From JBFKMV01 sp041629655 (lineage in GTDB: Bacteria; Acidobacteriota; Polarisedimenticolia; Polarisedimenticolales; Polarisedimenticolaceae): a DNA stretch of 35,063 bases. Under the pieces are notes generated by a model, which saw nothing but the letters and a program-made list of their open reading frames with translations, ran no database searches and had not been told where the DNA came from. The stretch is from positions 1-35,063 of the forward strand of contig JBFKMV010000030.1 of assembly GCA_041629655.1 (NCBI GenBank), given 5' to 3'. A program made the translations under genes and the position numbers. Each line of letters begins with the position of its first letter. The first letter of the stretch is position 1. Shown piece after piece: positions 14,708 to 21,943 of the stretch.

Positions 14708-16588
14708 ATGATGCGGAAAACGCTCTCCCTGACGGGAACACTTGTCTGTCTGCTGCTGCTGCTCACCCTGCTCGCGGCGCCGACGCCGGTCCGGGCCTGT
14801 CCCGCGGATACCGACGGCGACGGGATCTGCGACGACCTGGACAACTGTCCGTTGACCGCCAACCCCGCCCAGTCCGACCTCGACGCGGACGGGGTCGGCG
14901 ACGCCTGCGACAACTGTCCGGTCGACGTCAACCCGGCGCAGCTCGATACCGACGGCGACGGCAGCGGCGACGTCTGCGACGCCGACGACGACAACGACGG
15001 CATCGTCGATCCCGCGGACAACTGCCCGCTCGACCCGAATCCGGGCCAGCAAGATCAGGACGCCGACGGGCAGGGCGACGTCTGCGACCCGTGCCCGACC
15101 GATCCGGACAACCTGTGCGGCGGTTGTCCGGACCGGGACGGCGACGGCGTCTGCGACGTCGACGACAACTGCCCCGACGATCCGAACCCGGGGCAGAGCG
15201 ACGTGGACGGCGACGCGGTCGGAGACGCCTGCGACAACTGCGTCGACGCGGCGAATCCGGCCCAGGTCGACACGGACGCCGACGGGATCGGCGACGTCTG
15301 CGACAACTGTCCGAACGACGCGAACCCCGCGCAGGACGACCTGGATCTCGACGGCCAGGGCGACGTGTGCGACCCGTGCCCGACCGATCCGGACAACCTG
15401 TGCTGCGTCGATGACGACGGCGACGGCGTGTGCAATCCCGACGACAACTGCCCGACGGTCGCCAACCCGGGGCAGGAGGACACCGAGGCCGACGGCATCG
15501 GCGACGCCTGCGACAACTGCGTGATCGACCCCAACCCCGGGCAGGAGGATGCCGACAACGACACGGTGGGCGACGCCTGCGACAACTGCCCGAACGACGC
15601 GAATCCGGCCCAGAGCGACAGCGACGGCGACGGCCTGGGCGACGCTTGCGATCCCTGCCCCAACGATCCCGACAACCTGTGCGGGGGCTGTCCCGCGGAC
15701 ATCGACGGGGACGGGGTCTGCGACGCGGACGACAACTGCCCCACGGTGTTCAATCCCGATCAACGGGACACCGACGGGGACGGGATCGGCGACGCCTGCG
15801 ACGACGACGACGACAACGACGGCGTGCCCGACGCCCTGGACAACTGCCCCCTCGTTCCCAATCCCGCCCAGGTCGACCAGGACGGCGACGGGGTCGGGGA
15901 CGCCTGCGACAACTGCGTGCTCGACCCGAACCCCGGACAGGAAGATGCCGACAACGACGGGGTGGGCGACGTTTGCGACAACTGCCCGTTCGATCCGAAC
16001 CCGGGACAGCAGGACCTGGACGGCGACGGCGAGGGCGACGTCTGCGATCCGTGCCCGGCCGACCCGACCAACCAGTGCGACTGCGCGTCGGACATCGACG
16101 GCGACGGGATCTGCGATCCGGACGACAACTGTCCCGACGTGCCGAACCCGGGCCAGGAGGACGCGGATGCCGATGGCGTGGGCGACGCCTGCGACAACTG
16201 CCCGTTCGATCCGAACCCGCAGCAAACCGACCGCGACGGCGACGGCGAGGGCGACGCCTGCGACCTCGACGACGGGTTGATCTTTCTGTTCTTCGAGTCG
16301 AAGGAGCGGTTGGAGTGGCACCCGGAGGACGGCTTCGACGCCTGGAACGCGTATCGCGGCGCGCTGGGCGTGCTGTTCGAGACCGGGCAGTACACCCAGG
16401 CGCCCGGGTCGAACCCGCTGGCGATGCAGGAATGCGGGCTAGGCGGCACCGGCCTGTTCGATCCGGACACGCCCGGAGTCGGGAGGGTGGCGCATTACCT
16501 CGTGTCGGGGATGATCGGGGACCTGGAGTCCGGGCTGGGGCAGAACAGCCAGGGGATGCCCCGGCCGAACCACAACCCGTGTCCTTGA
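14708..16588 (+). CDS. Secreted thrombospondin type 3 repeat protein (calcium-binding)
   Basis: 626 aa from ATG 14708 (ATGATG, with 14711 equally possible); AAGGAG lies 5 nt upstream. A Sec signal peptide (Leu-rich, ending near PTPVRA, about residue 31) is followed by about 490 residues of Asp/Cys-rich repeats of the form DxDGDGxxDxxDNCPxxxNPxQ. I count 15 NPxQ units, plus four CDPCPxDPxNxC variants that divide the array into larger blocks. Such repeats bind Ca2+ cooperatively and form rigid disulphide-stiffened rods outside the cell. The last roughly 105 residues are a separate small domain beginning LIFLFFESKERLEW and ending near HYLVSGMIGDLESGLG and NHNPCP, a tail often seen on secreted proteins of uncultured bacteria. 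No sortase or outer-membrane anchor is visible. The function is unknown (surface or extracellular structural protein). Confidence 0.88.
   Translation: MMRKTLSLTGTLVCLLLLLTLLAAPTPVRACPADTDGDGICDDLDNCPLTANPAQSDLDADGVGDACDNCPVDVNPAQLDTDGDGSGDVCDADDDNDGIVDPADNCPLDPNPGQQDQDADGQGDVCDPCPTDPDNLCGGCPDRDGDGVCDVDDNCPDDPNPGQSDVDGDAVGDACDNCVDAANPAQVDTDADGIGDVCDNCPNDANPAQDDLDLDGQGDVCDPCPTDPDNLCCVDDDGDGVCNPDDNCPTVANPGQEDTEADGIGDACDNCVIDPNPGQEDADNDTVGDACDNCPNDANPAQSDSDGDGLGDACDPCPNDPDNLCGGCPADIDGDGVCDADDNCPTVFNPDQRDTDGDGIGDACDDDDDNDGVPDALDNCPLVPNPAQVDQDGDGVGDACDNCVLDPNPGQEDADNDGVGDVCDNCPFDPNPGQQDLDGDGEGDVCDPCPADPTNQCDCASDIDGDGICDPDDNCPDVPNPGQEDADADGVGDACDNCPFDPNPQQTDRDGDGEGDACDLDDGLIFLFFESKERLEWHPEDGFDAWNAYRGALGVLFETGQYTQAPGSNPLAMQECGLGGTGLFDPDTPGVGRVAHYLVSGMIGDLESGLGQNSQGMPRPNHNPCP
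14800..16266 (+). repeat. Tandem repeats encoding thrombospondin type 3 units
   Basis: Imperfect coding repeats of about 70-80 nt with recurring words such as GACAACTGCCCG, CCGAACCCGG and GGCGACGCCTGCGAC. They are grouped in four longer blocks, each closing with a GACCCGTGCCC-type CDPCP unit. The repetition is at the protein level and diverged at the DNA level. Confidence 0.8.
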
Positions 16589-16612
16589 CGTTCGGCGGCG
16601 TCTGACTCGAGG

Positions 16613-16644
16613 AGGCACCGGGCGGGACCGTGCGTCCGGTGCCT
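16613..16644 (+). terminator. Hairpin after the thrombospondin-repeat gene
   Basis: A 9-bp perfect stem, AGGCACCGG (16613-16621) with CCGGTGCCT (16636-16644), and a 14-nt loop, 25 nt after the stop codon. There is only a short T-containing stretch after it and no U-tract, so it may be a weak or Rho-assisted terminator. Confidence 0.4.
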
Positions 16645-16654
16645 TCCGGGGCAG

Positions 16655-16692
16655 TCGACCAGGCGGCGTCCCTGATGTATACTCAATGTATA
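16655..16692 (+). promoter_or_regulatory. Promoter and palindrome of the mazEF-type operon
   Basis: TCGACC (16655-16660), a 17-nt spacer, and TATACT (16678-16683) form a plausible sigma70 promoter. The inverted repeat TATAC (16678-16682) N5 GTATA (16688-16692) covers the -10 and the expected start site near 16690. This is where an antitoxin-type autorepressor would bind. It is one of the few AT-rich spots in the region. Confidence 0.5.
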
Positions 16693-16709
16693 TCCTCGAG
16701 GGGATGCTC

Positions 16710-16952
16710 GTGCTGACCAAGATCCAGAAGTGGGGCAACAGTCTCGGGCTGCGGATTCCGAAGTCGTTCGCCGAGGAGGCGGGGGTCGAGGCGGGATCCG
16801 AGGTCGACCTCTCCGTGAAGGACGGGGAACTGGTCGTCAGGCCGCGGCGGTTGCCGACATACAACCTGAAAGACCTGCTTCGGGGCGTCACGGCCGAGAA
16901 TGTCCACGAAGAGATCGACACCGGGCCGCGTGTCGGCCGGGAGACCTGGTAG
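16710..16952 (+). CDS. mazE: MazE-like antitoxin (AbrB/SpoVT fold)
   Basis: 80 aa from GTG 16710, giving the standard family N-terminus MLTKIQKWGNSLGLRIPK. GAGGGG ends 6 nt before this codon. ATG codons in frame at 16704 and 16686 are possible, but the former is too close to the ribosome site and the latter lies within the predicted promoter. The N-terminal half is the swapped-hairpin AbrB DNA-binding domain (SLGLRIPKSFAEEAGV, GSEVDLSVKDGELVV). The C-terminal tail (YNLKDLLRGVTAENVHEEIDTG) is the expected toxin-binding, flexible part. It would neutralise the toxin encoded next to it and, with it, repress their shared promoter. The stop overlaps the toxin's GTG by one base. Confidence 0.88.
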   Translation: MLTKIQKWGNSLGLRIPKSFAEEAGVEAGSEVDLSVKDGELVVRPRRLPTYNLKDLLRGVTAENVHEEIDTGPRVGRETW

Positions 16953-17296
16953 TGGCCGGTAAGTACGTTCCGGAGCGCGGCGACATCGTGTGGCTCCAGT
17001 TCGATCCGCAGGCCGGGCACGAGCAGGCGGGGCGCCGGCCGGCATTCGTCGTGTCTCCGCGAGCCTACAACCGCAAGGTCGGCCTCGCGCTGTTCTGTCC
17101 GGTCACTTCCCGCGTGAAGGGCTATCCGTTCGAAGTGCCGTTATCGGCGGCGTCCAAGGTGCGTGGAGCCATCCTGTCCGATCAGTTGAAGAGTCTCGAC
17201 TGGCGCGCGCGTCGCGCCGCTCGCTTCGATCGCGCCTCGGATGATGTCGTCGCCGAGGTGACGGCGAGAATCGTGGCGCTGGTCGATCCGGAGTGA
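16952..17296 (+). CDS. mazF: MazF/PemK-type endoribonuclease toxin
   Basis: 114 aa, starting at GTG 16952 that overlaps the antitoxin stop (TAGTG). It has the MazF beta-barrel signature YVPERGDIVWLQFDPQAG, GRRPAFVVSP (catalytic Arg region), ALFCPVTSRVKGYPFEVPL (catalytic Thr/Ser region) and GAILSDQLKSLDWRAR. Family members cleave single-stranded RNA at short specific sequences and stop growth when the antitoxin is lost. The length is normal and no key region is missing, so the pair is probably functional. The cleavage sequence cannot be inferred. It ends 19 nt before the convergent glycosyltransferase gene. Confidence 0.9.
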   Translation: MAGKYVPERGDIVWLQFDPQAGHEQAGRRPAFVVSPRAYNRKVGLALFCPVTSRVKGYPFEVPLSAASKVRGAILSDQLKSLDWRARRAARFDRASDDVVAEVTARIVALVDPE

Positions 17297-17315
17297 ATCC
17301 CGGCTGCGATCGTCG

Positions 17316-18557
17316 CTACGTCGGTATGAAGCCGAGCCAAGGAAGGGCGGCGCAGACGGCCAGGACCCAGGTCAACTTCGCGCGCTGCCGCCGCGGCACC
17401 GTCGCGTAGAGTGGGGCGAGGGCCAAGTACGCCAGGCACGCCAGGCAGGGGAACAGCATGCGGATCTCGCCCTGGCCGTAGCGGTACGCGTACCACACCA
17501 ACCCTGCGAGGTTGCCGGCGGCAGCGGCCAGCAGACCGCAGAAGTACGGACGCTCCCGCGTCCACGCCGCGCGTTCACGTCTGGCGCGCAGGATCCAGTG
17601 CCGGGCGGCGACGATCAGGATCGCCAGCATGGCGAAGGCGAGCAGCTTGATCGTCCACTGCTGTAAAGGTCTCGGATAGGTGTTCTCGAAGGCGCTCCAG
17701 AACTGAAACGCCGCCCGCTGAAGGTGCAGCCCAAACAACTCCCGCAGGAACCCGAGCCCGAGGTCGCTGCGTGGTTCGCCGACGGCGACCGAGGTGGCCA
17801 GCCACTCGCCGTAGACCAGCCGGTTGCGGATCCACCACGGGAGCGCGACCAGCAGCGCGATGCCGGCGTACAGCCCGATGCTGCGCCAGGCCCTGCCGTC
17901 GCGACGTCGCGCGAGCAGCGCGACCGGCGGGCCGGCCATCACGGTCAGCATCGAGCTCTTGGTCAGCAGGCCGGCCCCGGCCAGCACACCGAGCACGACC
18001 CAGTTCCGCGGGCGTCCGCCGCCGCGCTCGAGATCGTCGAACAGCACCACGAACAGGGCCAGCGCCAGCAGCCACAGCAGGTTGTCGTTGTTGACCTGGG
18101 CCGCGAAGCGCGCCTGCCCCAACAGCAGCGCCAGGAACAGCGTGATGCCCTCCGCGGCGCCCGGGACGGCGACGGACCGCCGCAAGAAGCGGTACATCAG
18201 CGCCAGCAACGCGAGCGACAGGGCGAGCGAGAACAGCCGCACCGCGTAGAGCCCGCAGCCCTGGCACAACGCCTCGCCGGCGAGCTGGAACGGGACCGCC
18301 AGCACGTAGTACAGCGGCGGCTGGTAGTACTCGAACTCGTAGCGCTCGAACGCGCCCGGATCGGTGATCCGCACCGTCTGGACCGGCAGTCGTCCGTGCG
18401 CGGCCAGGTAGCGGACGTAGTTGTGGTGCGCCCGCTCGTCGTTGAAGCCCACGAACAGGGCGTCGCGGTCCTTCTCGTCGGGGGTGGCCAGGAAGACGAA
18501 GACCAGCCGCAGGACGGCGGCCGCCAGCAGCACCGCCCCGATACGTCTGGTGCTCAA
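17316..18557 (-). CDS. GT39/ArnT-like integral membrane glycosyltransferase
   Basis: 413 aa with about nine to ten hydrophobic segments. The first is followed by a large loop carrying the acidic pair FNDERAHHNYVRYL and the YEFEYYQPPLYYVL motif (about residues 40-90). This layout is that of lipid-phosphate-sugar-dependent (C-type) glycosyltransferases of the dolichyl-phosphate-mannose/ArnT type, in which the acidic residues of the first loop are catalytic. It would transfer a sugar from a polyprenyl carrier to a protein or lipid on the outer face of the membrane; donor and acceptor are unknown. The start is TTG at 18557 (AAGG about 9 nt upstream), 21 nt after the stop of the ACT-domain gene, so the two are probably co-transcribed. 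Confidence 0.8.
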   Translation of the reverse strand: MSTRRIGAVLLAAAVLRLVFVFLATPDEKDRDALFVGFNDERAHHNYVRYLAAHGRLPVQTVRITDPGAFERYEFEYYQPPLYYVLAVPFQLAGEALCQGCGLYAVRLFSLALSLALLALMYRFLRRSVAVPGAAEGITLFLALLLGQARFAAQVNNDNLLWLLALALFVVLFDDLERGGGRPRNWVVLGVLAGAGLLTKSSMLTVMAGPPVALLARRRDGRAWRSIGLYAGIALLVALPWWIRNRLVYGEWLATSVAVGEPRSDLGLGFLRELFGLHLQRAAFQFWSAFENTYPRPLQQWTIKLLAFAMLAILIVAARHWILRARRERAAWTRERPYFCGLLAAAAGNLAGLVWYAYRYGQGEIRMLFPCLACLAYLALAPLYATVPRRQRAKLTWVLAVCAALPWLGFIPT

Positions 18558-18578
18558 CCTCGACGACCTTGCCGACCG

Positions 18579-18995
18579 TTACCTGGCGCGCAGCGCCTTT
18601 GCGGCGCGGTTGTAGTCGCCGGGCTTGACCCACAGGATCATCCCGAAGCGCCCCTGGCCGGCGGCCACCGCGTCGGCGGCGATGACGTTGATCTTGTGGT
18701 CGGCCAGCCGCGCGATGTGCCGGTGGCCCGCGCCGACCTGGTCCTTGCCCTGGATCAGGAAGCCGCGCTTGACCTTGCTCAGCTTCCAGCCGTGGCGGCG
18801 CGCGAGGCGGCTGACCGGACCCGTGCGGTCGACGATCAGATCGAGCTGCGACTTGCCGCCCTTGACCGGGAATCCGGAGAACGCCTGGAGGTTGACGCCG
18901 GCGTCCTTCAACGTGGCGAGCACCTCCGCGCCGCGCCCCGAGCGGTTCGGAACGGTGACGTAGCAGTACCGGACCTTCTTGACTCGATCAGCCAT
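18579..18995 (-). CDS. ACT-domain protein (two ACT-like modules)
   Basis: 138 aa from the ATG at 18995, preceded by AAGGAGGG 5-6 nt upstream, a strong ribosome site. Residues about 9-60 (YCYVTVPNRSGRGAEVLATLKDAGVNLQAF) and 80-130 (FLIQGKDQVGAGHRHIARLADHKINVIAADAV) each look like an ACT ligand-binding module with the beta-alpha-beta pattern. There is no catalytic domain. Such stand-alone ACT proteins usually sense small molecules, often amino acids, and control a partner protein; neither is identifiable here. The last 23 residues contain ILWVKPGDYNRAAKAL, which completes the second module. Confidence 0.7.
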   Translation of the reverse strand: MADRVKKVRYCYVTVPNRSGRGAEVLATLKDAGVNLQAFSGFPVKGGKSQLDLIVDRTGPVSRLARRHGWKLSKVKRGFLIQGKDQVGAGHRHIARLADHKINVIAADAVAAGQGRFGMILWVKPGDYNRAAKALRAR

Positions 18996-19191
18996 GACAC
19001 CCTCCTTGCCGGCCGTCCATAGCCCACACCAGGACGGTCGATTGCCCCAACGCTAACACACCGCCCGGTGCCGGGGACCACGCGGCGCCGGCCCGCCCGC
19101 CAAGCCCCGCCGCGGCGGTGAAAACCGGGGCCTCGCGTGCTCGTTCTGCCACAACGGGACCGGCACAGTCCTCAATCGACGGTCGATCTTG

Positions 19192-19219
19192 TTGACGGCA
19201 GGGCACTTCCGGTTATAGG
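19192..19219 (+). promoter_or_regulatory. Sigma70-like promoter of the benzoyl-CoA degradation operon
   Basis: TTGACG (19192-19197), a 16-nt spacer and TATAGG (19214-19219). Transcription would start near 19226, inside the palindrome, leaving a leader of about 60 nt before the ATG at 19289. Just upstream lies a small inverted repeat ATCGAC-G-GTCGAT (19175-19187). The rest of the 18996-19288 gap shows no gene. Confidence 0.6.
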
Positions 19220-19250
19220 AATTCGGTATCCGATTACCGAATTCAACCGG
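19209..19250 (+). promoter_or_regulatory. Long palindrome overlapping -10/+1: probable operator of the benzoyl-CoA operon
   Basis: The core is a perfect 10-bp inverted repeat GAATTCGGTA (19219-19228) and TACCGAATTC (19235-19244) around TCCGAT. Outer arms CCGGTT (19209-19214) and AACCGG (19245-19250) extend it to 16 paired bases with a 4-nt bulge. It covers the -10 and predicted start, where a dimeric repressor would block transcription. The AT-rich core stands out in this GC-rich DNA. Confidence 0.65.
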
Positions 19251-19288
19251 CCGCGACGGGCCGCGCGGTCGGTGGGGGACGTGATGCG

Positions 19289-20362
19289 ATGAGAATCGAG
19301 GCGTGGACGGTTCGCGAGCCCGGTGTGCGGATGGTCGCGGAGCAGCGTGACGAGCTGCCGGGACAGGGGGAGGTGCTGATCGAGGTCGCCGGTTGCGGCG
19401 TCTGTCACACCGACCTCGGCTACTACTACGACGGCGTGCCGACGCGGCACCCGTTCCCACTCACGCTCGGTCACGAGATCAGTGGCCGGGTGGTCAAGAC
19501 CGGCCCGGGCGCCGAGGCCTGGATGAACCGCCGCGTGGTCGTGCCGGCGGTGATGCCCTGCGGCGAGTGTCCGGCGTGCAAGGCCGGTCGCAGCGCGGTC
19601 TGCCCCAAGCAGATCTTCCCCGGCAACGACGTGCACGGGGGTTTCGCGACCCACGTGATGGTGCCGAGCCGCGGACTGTGCCCGGTTCCCGATCTCGACG
19701 ATCCCGCACACAACCCGCACGGGCTCGACCTGGCGGCGCTGTCGGTGATCGCCGACGCGGTGTCCACCCCGTACCAGGCGATCCACAAGAGCGGCCTCGC
19801 GGCCGGCGACCTGGCGCTGTTCGTCGGCGCCGGGGGCATCGGCAGCTTCGGCATCCAGCTTGCCGCGGCGCGCGACGCCGAGGTGGTGGCGATCGACGTG
19901 GACGGCGAGCGGCTGGAGCGGGTCAAGCAACACGGGGCAGGGTTGACCCTGCGCGCCGACCAGGCCGACTTCAAGGAGCTGCGCAATGCGGTGCGCTCGT
20001 TCGCCGAGGAGCGGAAGATCCCCAGCTGGCGGTTCAAGATCTTCGAGACCTCGGGCACGCCCGCCGGGCAGGCCACCGCGTTCGGCCTGCTCGGCCACGG
20101 CGGCTACCTCGCGGTGGTCGGCTTCACGCCGAAGAAGCTCGAGCTGCGGTTGTCGAACCTGATGGCGTTCGACGCCACGGCGGAGGGCACCTGGGGCTGC
20201 CCGCCCGAGCACTATCCCGCGATCGTCGACCTGGTGCTGTCCGGCAAGGTCCGGCTGGAGCCGTTCATCGAGCGGCGTCCGATGTCTTCCATCAACGACA
20301 CGTTCGTCGAGCTGCACGAGGGGCGGATCTCCCGCCGCGTCGTGCTCATTCCCGGGAGCTGA
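19289..20362 (+). CDS. had: 6-hydroxycyclohex-1-ene-1-carbonyl-CoA dehydrogenase
   Basis: 357 aa, a zinc-dependent medium-chain alcohol dehydrogenase. Had oxidises 6-hydroxycyclohex-1-ene-1-carbonyl-CoA to the 6-oxo compound with NAD+ in the benzoyl-CoA pathway. The catalytic zinc site is visible as C39 (CGVCHTD) with H62-E63 (GHE). The structural zinc site is C91, C94, C97 and C105 (CGECPACKAGRSAVC). The nucleotide loop is GAGGIGSFGIQ near residue 180. The specific assignment comes from the N-terminal sequence and from its position directly before oah, as in Thauera-type clusters. It is the first gene of the long operon; GGGGGA lies about 10 nt before the ATG. The next ATG follows 3 nt after the stop. 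Confidence 0.93.
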   Translation: MRIEAWTVREPGVRMVAEQRDELPGQGEVLIEVAGCGVCHTDLGYYYDGVPTRHPFPLTLGHEISGRVVKTGPGAEAWMNRRVVVPAVMPCGECPACKAGRSAVCPKQIFPGNDVHGGFATHVMVPSRGLCPVPDLDDPAHNPHGLDLAALSVIADAVSTPYQAIHKSGLAAGDLALFVGAGGIGSFGIQLAAARDAEVVAIDVDGERLERVKQHGAGLTLRADQADFKELRNAVRSFAEERKIPSWRFKIFETSGTPAGQATAFGLLGHGGYLAVVGFTPKKLELRLSNLMAFDATAEGTWGCPPEHYPAIVDLVLSGKVRLEPFIERRPMSSINDTFVELHEGRISRRVVLIPGS

Positions 20363-20365
20363 GTC

Positions 20366-21475
20366 ATGGAGTTCAAAAACCACGATCTGTTTTCGAAGTT
20401 GGATTTTGAAGGTGTGCTGTACGAGGAGCTGTCGCTGCGCGACCCCGCGGGGAAGGCGGTCGACGGCCTGCACACCGTGCGGATCACGCTCGACAACCCC
20501 AAGCAGTACAACTCCTACACCACCGCGATGGTCAAGGGCGTGATCGCGGGCATGCGCCGCGCCTCCAACGACCGCGGCTGCGTCGCGGTGATCTTCACCG
20601 GCAGCGGCGACCGGGCGTTCTGCACCGGCGGCAACACCGCCGAGTACGCGACCTACTACGCCGGGCGGCCCGAGGAGTACCGGCAGTACATGCGGCTGTT
20701 CAACGACATGGTCACCGCGATCCTGCACGTGGACAAGCCGGTGCTGTGCCGGGTCAACGGGATGCGGATCGCCGGCGGCCAGGAGATCGGGATGGCCTGC
20801 GACTTTTCGCTGTCCCAGGACCTGGCGTTGTTCGGCCAGGCCGGCCCGCGCCACGGCTCGGCGCCCGACGGCGGCAGCACCGATTTCCTGCCGCTGTTCC
20901 TGGGCTTCGAGGCCGCGATGGAGAGCGCGACGCTGTGCGAGCACTGGAGCGCGCACAAGGCCTACCGGATGGGGCTGCTGACGCGGATCGTCCCGGCGCT
21001 GACGGTGGACGGCAAGCTCGTGCCGAACCCGCTGGTGGTGACCGACCGCTGGATCGACGACGGCGGCCGGATCGTGTACGGGGAGAAGAAGCAGGGCGAG
21101 GCGCTGGCCGCGGGCAAGGAGTTGCTGAAGAGCGGGAGCGTCGATCTGACTCCGCTGGACAAGGCCTGCGACGAGCTGGTCTGGTCGCTGGCCAACACCA
21201 TGCCGGGTTGCCTGACCAAGACCATCGAGAGCGTGCGCAAGCACAAGCTCGCGCACTGGGACCGCAACCGCGAGTCCAACCGGGCCTGGCTCGCGCTGAA
21301 CATGATGACCGAGGGGCGTGCGGGCTTCCGGGCGTTCCACGAGGGCACCAAGGCCTGCCGTGAGGCCGACTTCCTGCTGCTGCGGCAGCGTCTCGCCGAG
21401 GGCCGGACGTGGGACGACGCGCTGCTGGAGGAAGTGCTGGCCAGGGCCCACGGCAAGCCGGTCGGCGCCCGATGA
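20366..21475 (+). CDS. oah: 6-oxocyclohex-1-ene-1-carbonyl-CoA hydrolase (ring-cleaving)
   Basis: 369 aa, a crotonase-superfamily enzyme of the Oah/BamA type. It adds water to 6-oxocyclohex-1-ene-1-carbonyl-CoA and hydrolytically opens the ring to 3-hydroxypimelyl-CoA. The protein is longer than ordinary enoyl-CoA hydratases, as expected for Oah. It has DNPKQYNSYTTAMVKGV near residue 45, the oxyanion-hole region FCTGGNTAEYATYYAGRPEEY (residues about 87-107, given in part), and RIAGGQEIGMACDFSLSQD (first Gly-rich loop). BamA is the marker commonly used for anaerobic aromatic degraders, and these segments match its conserved regions. The stop overlaps the following GNAT start by 4 nt (ATGA). 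Confidence 0.95.
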   Translation: MEFKNHDLFSKLDFEGVLYEELSLRDPAGKAVDGLHTVRITLDNPKQYNSYTTAMVKGVIAGMRRASNDRGCVAVIFTGSGDRAFCTGGNTAEYATYYAGRPEEYRQYMRLFNDMVTAILHVDKPVLCRVNGMRIAGGQEIGMACDFSLSQDLALFGQAGPRHGSAPDGGSTDFLPLFLGFEAAMESATLCEHWSAHKAYRMGLLTRIVPALTVDGKLVPNPLVVTDRWIDDGGRIVYGEKKQGEALAAGKELLKSGSVDLTPLDKACDELVWSLANTMPGCLTKTIESVRKHKLAHWDRNRESNRAWLALNMMTEGRAGFRAFHEGTKACREADFLLLRQRLAEGRTWDDALLEEVLARAHGKPVGAR

Positions 21476-21942
21476 ACGAGCCGGCGCCCGCCGCCCCGCG
21501 CGTGACCGTGCGACGGTTGCGCGAGGACGATCTGGAGGACGTGATCCGGATCGACGCCCTGCACACGGGCAGGCGGGAGCCGGCGTACTGGCAGGCGGTG
21601 TTCCGGGACTTCCTGCGCGACGACGGCCGCCGGCCGCGGGTCGGGCTGGCCGCCGCGGACGAGAGTGGGATGATCGGCTTCCTGCTCGGCGAGGTGCGGG
21701 CGTTCGAGTTCGGCTCGGAACCCTGCGGCTGGATCTTCGGGATCGGGGTCGCCACGCCGCGGCTGCGCGGGAAGGTCGCGTCGCACCTGCTGGCCGAGGG
21801 TTGCCGCCGCTTCCGCGAGGCCGGCGTGAGCCGTGTCCGCACGATGGTGCTCAGGAACAACGTGCCCGTGCTGTCGTTCTTCCGCGCGAACGGGTTCGTC
21901 GCGGGCAGCTTCGTCCAGCTCGAGCTGGACCTGGAGGGGTGA
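21472..21942 (+). CDS. GNAT-family acetyltransferase within the benzoyl-CoA operon
   Basis: 156 aa, its ATG overlapping the oah stop (ATGA). GNAT features are VTVRRLREDDLEDVIRID at the N-terminus, the GVATPRLRGKVASHLLAEG segment at the acetyl-CoA loop, and a closing FFRANGF motif. The pyrophosphate loop (RLRGKV) lacks the usual Gly/Ala at its last position, so it may be a weak or altered site. It is clearly a paralogue of the second GNAT of this operon (28174-28695): both share a GRRxxxY motif near residue 30 and GVSR(V/I)xT. Nothing in the ring-degradation chemistry needs an acetyltransferase. A role in lysine acetylation of pathway enzymes is possible by analogy with acetyl-regulated BadA of Rhodopseudomonas palustris, but this is inference. 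Confidence 0.85.
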   Translation: MNEPAPAAPRVTVRRLREDDLEDVIRIDALHTGRREPAYWQAVFRDFLRDDGRRPRVGLAAADESGMIGFLLGEVRAFEFGSEPCGWIFGIGVATPRLRGKVASHLLAEGCRRFREAGVSRVRTMVLRNNVPVLSFFRANGFVAGSFVQLELDLEG

Positions 21943-21943
21943 G

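Noticed and set aside
14800..16266. Repeat array considered as CRISPR or a minisatellite
   Set aside because: The repeats are diverged in DNA, continuous without unique spacers and keep a single reading frame with conserved Asp, Cys and Asn-Pro, so they are coding repeats.
14561..16321. Minus-strand frame of 586 codons with repeated VVAGVADPV-like sequence
   Set aside because: It is the exact antisense of the thrombospondin-repeat array; its periodicity is inherited from the real gene, which has promoter, ribosome site and signal peptide on the plus strand.
16686..16709. ATG 16686 as the antitoxin start
   Set aside because: It lies inside the predicted promoter and palindrome and lacks a ribosome site; GTG 16710 has GAGGGG 6 nt upstream and gives the family's usual N-terminus.
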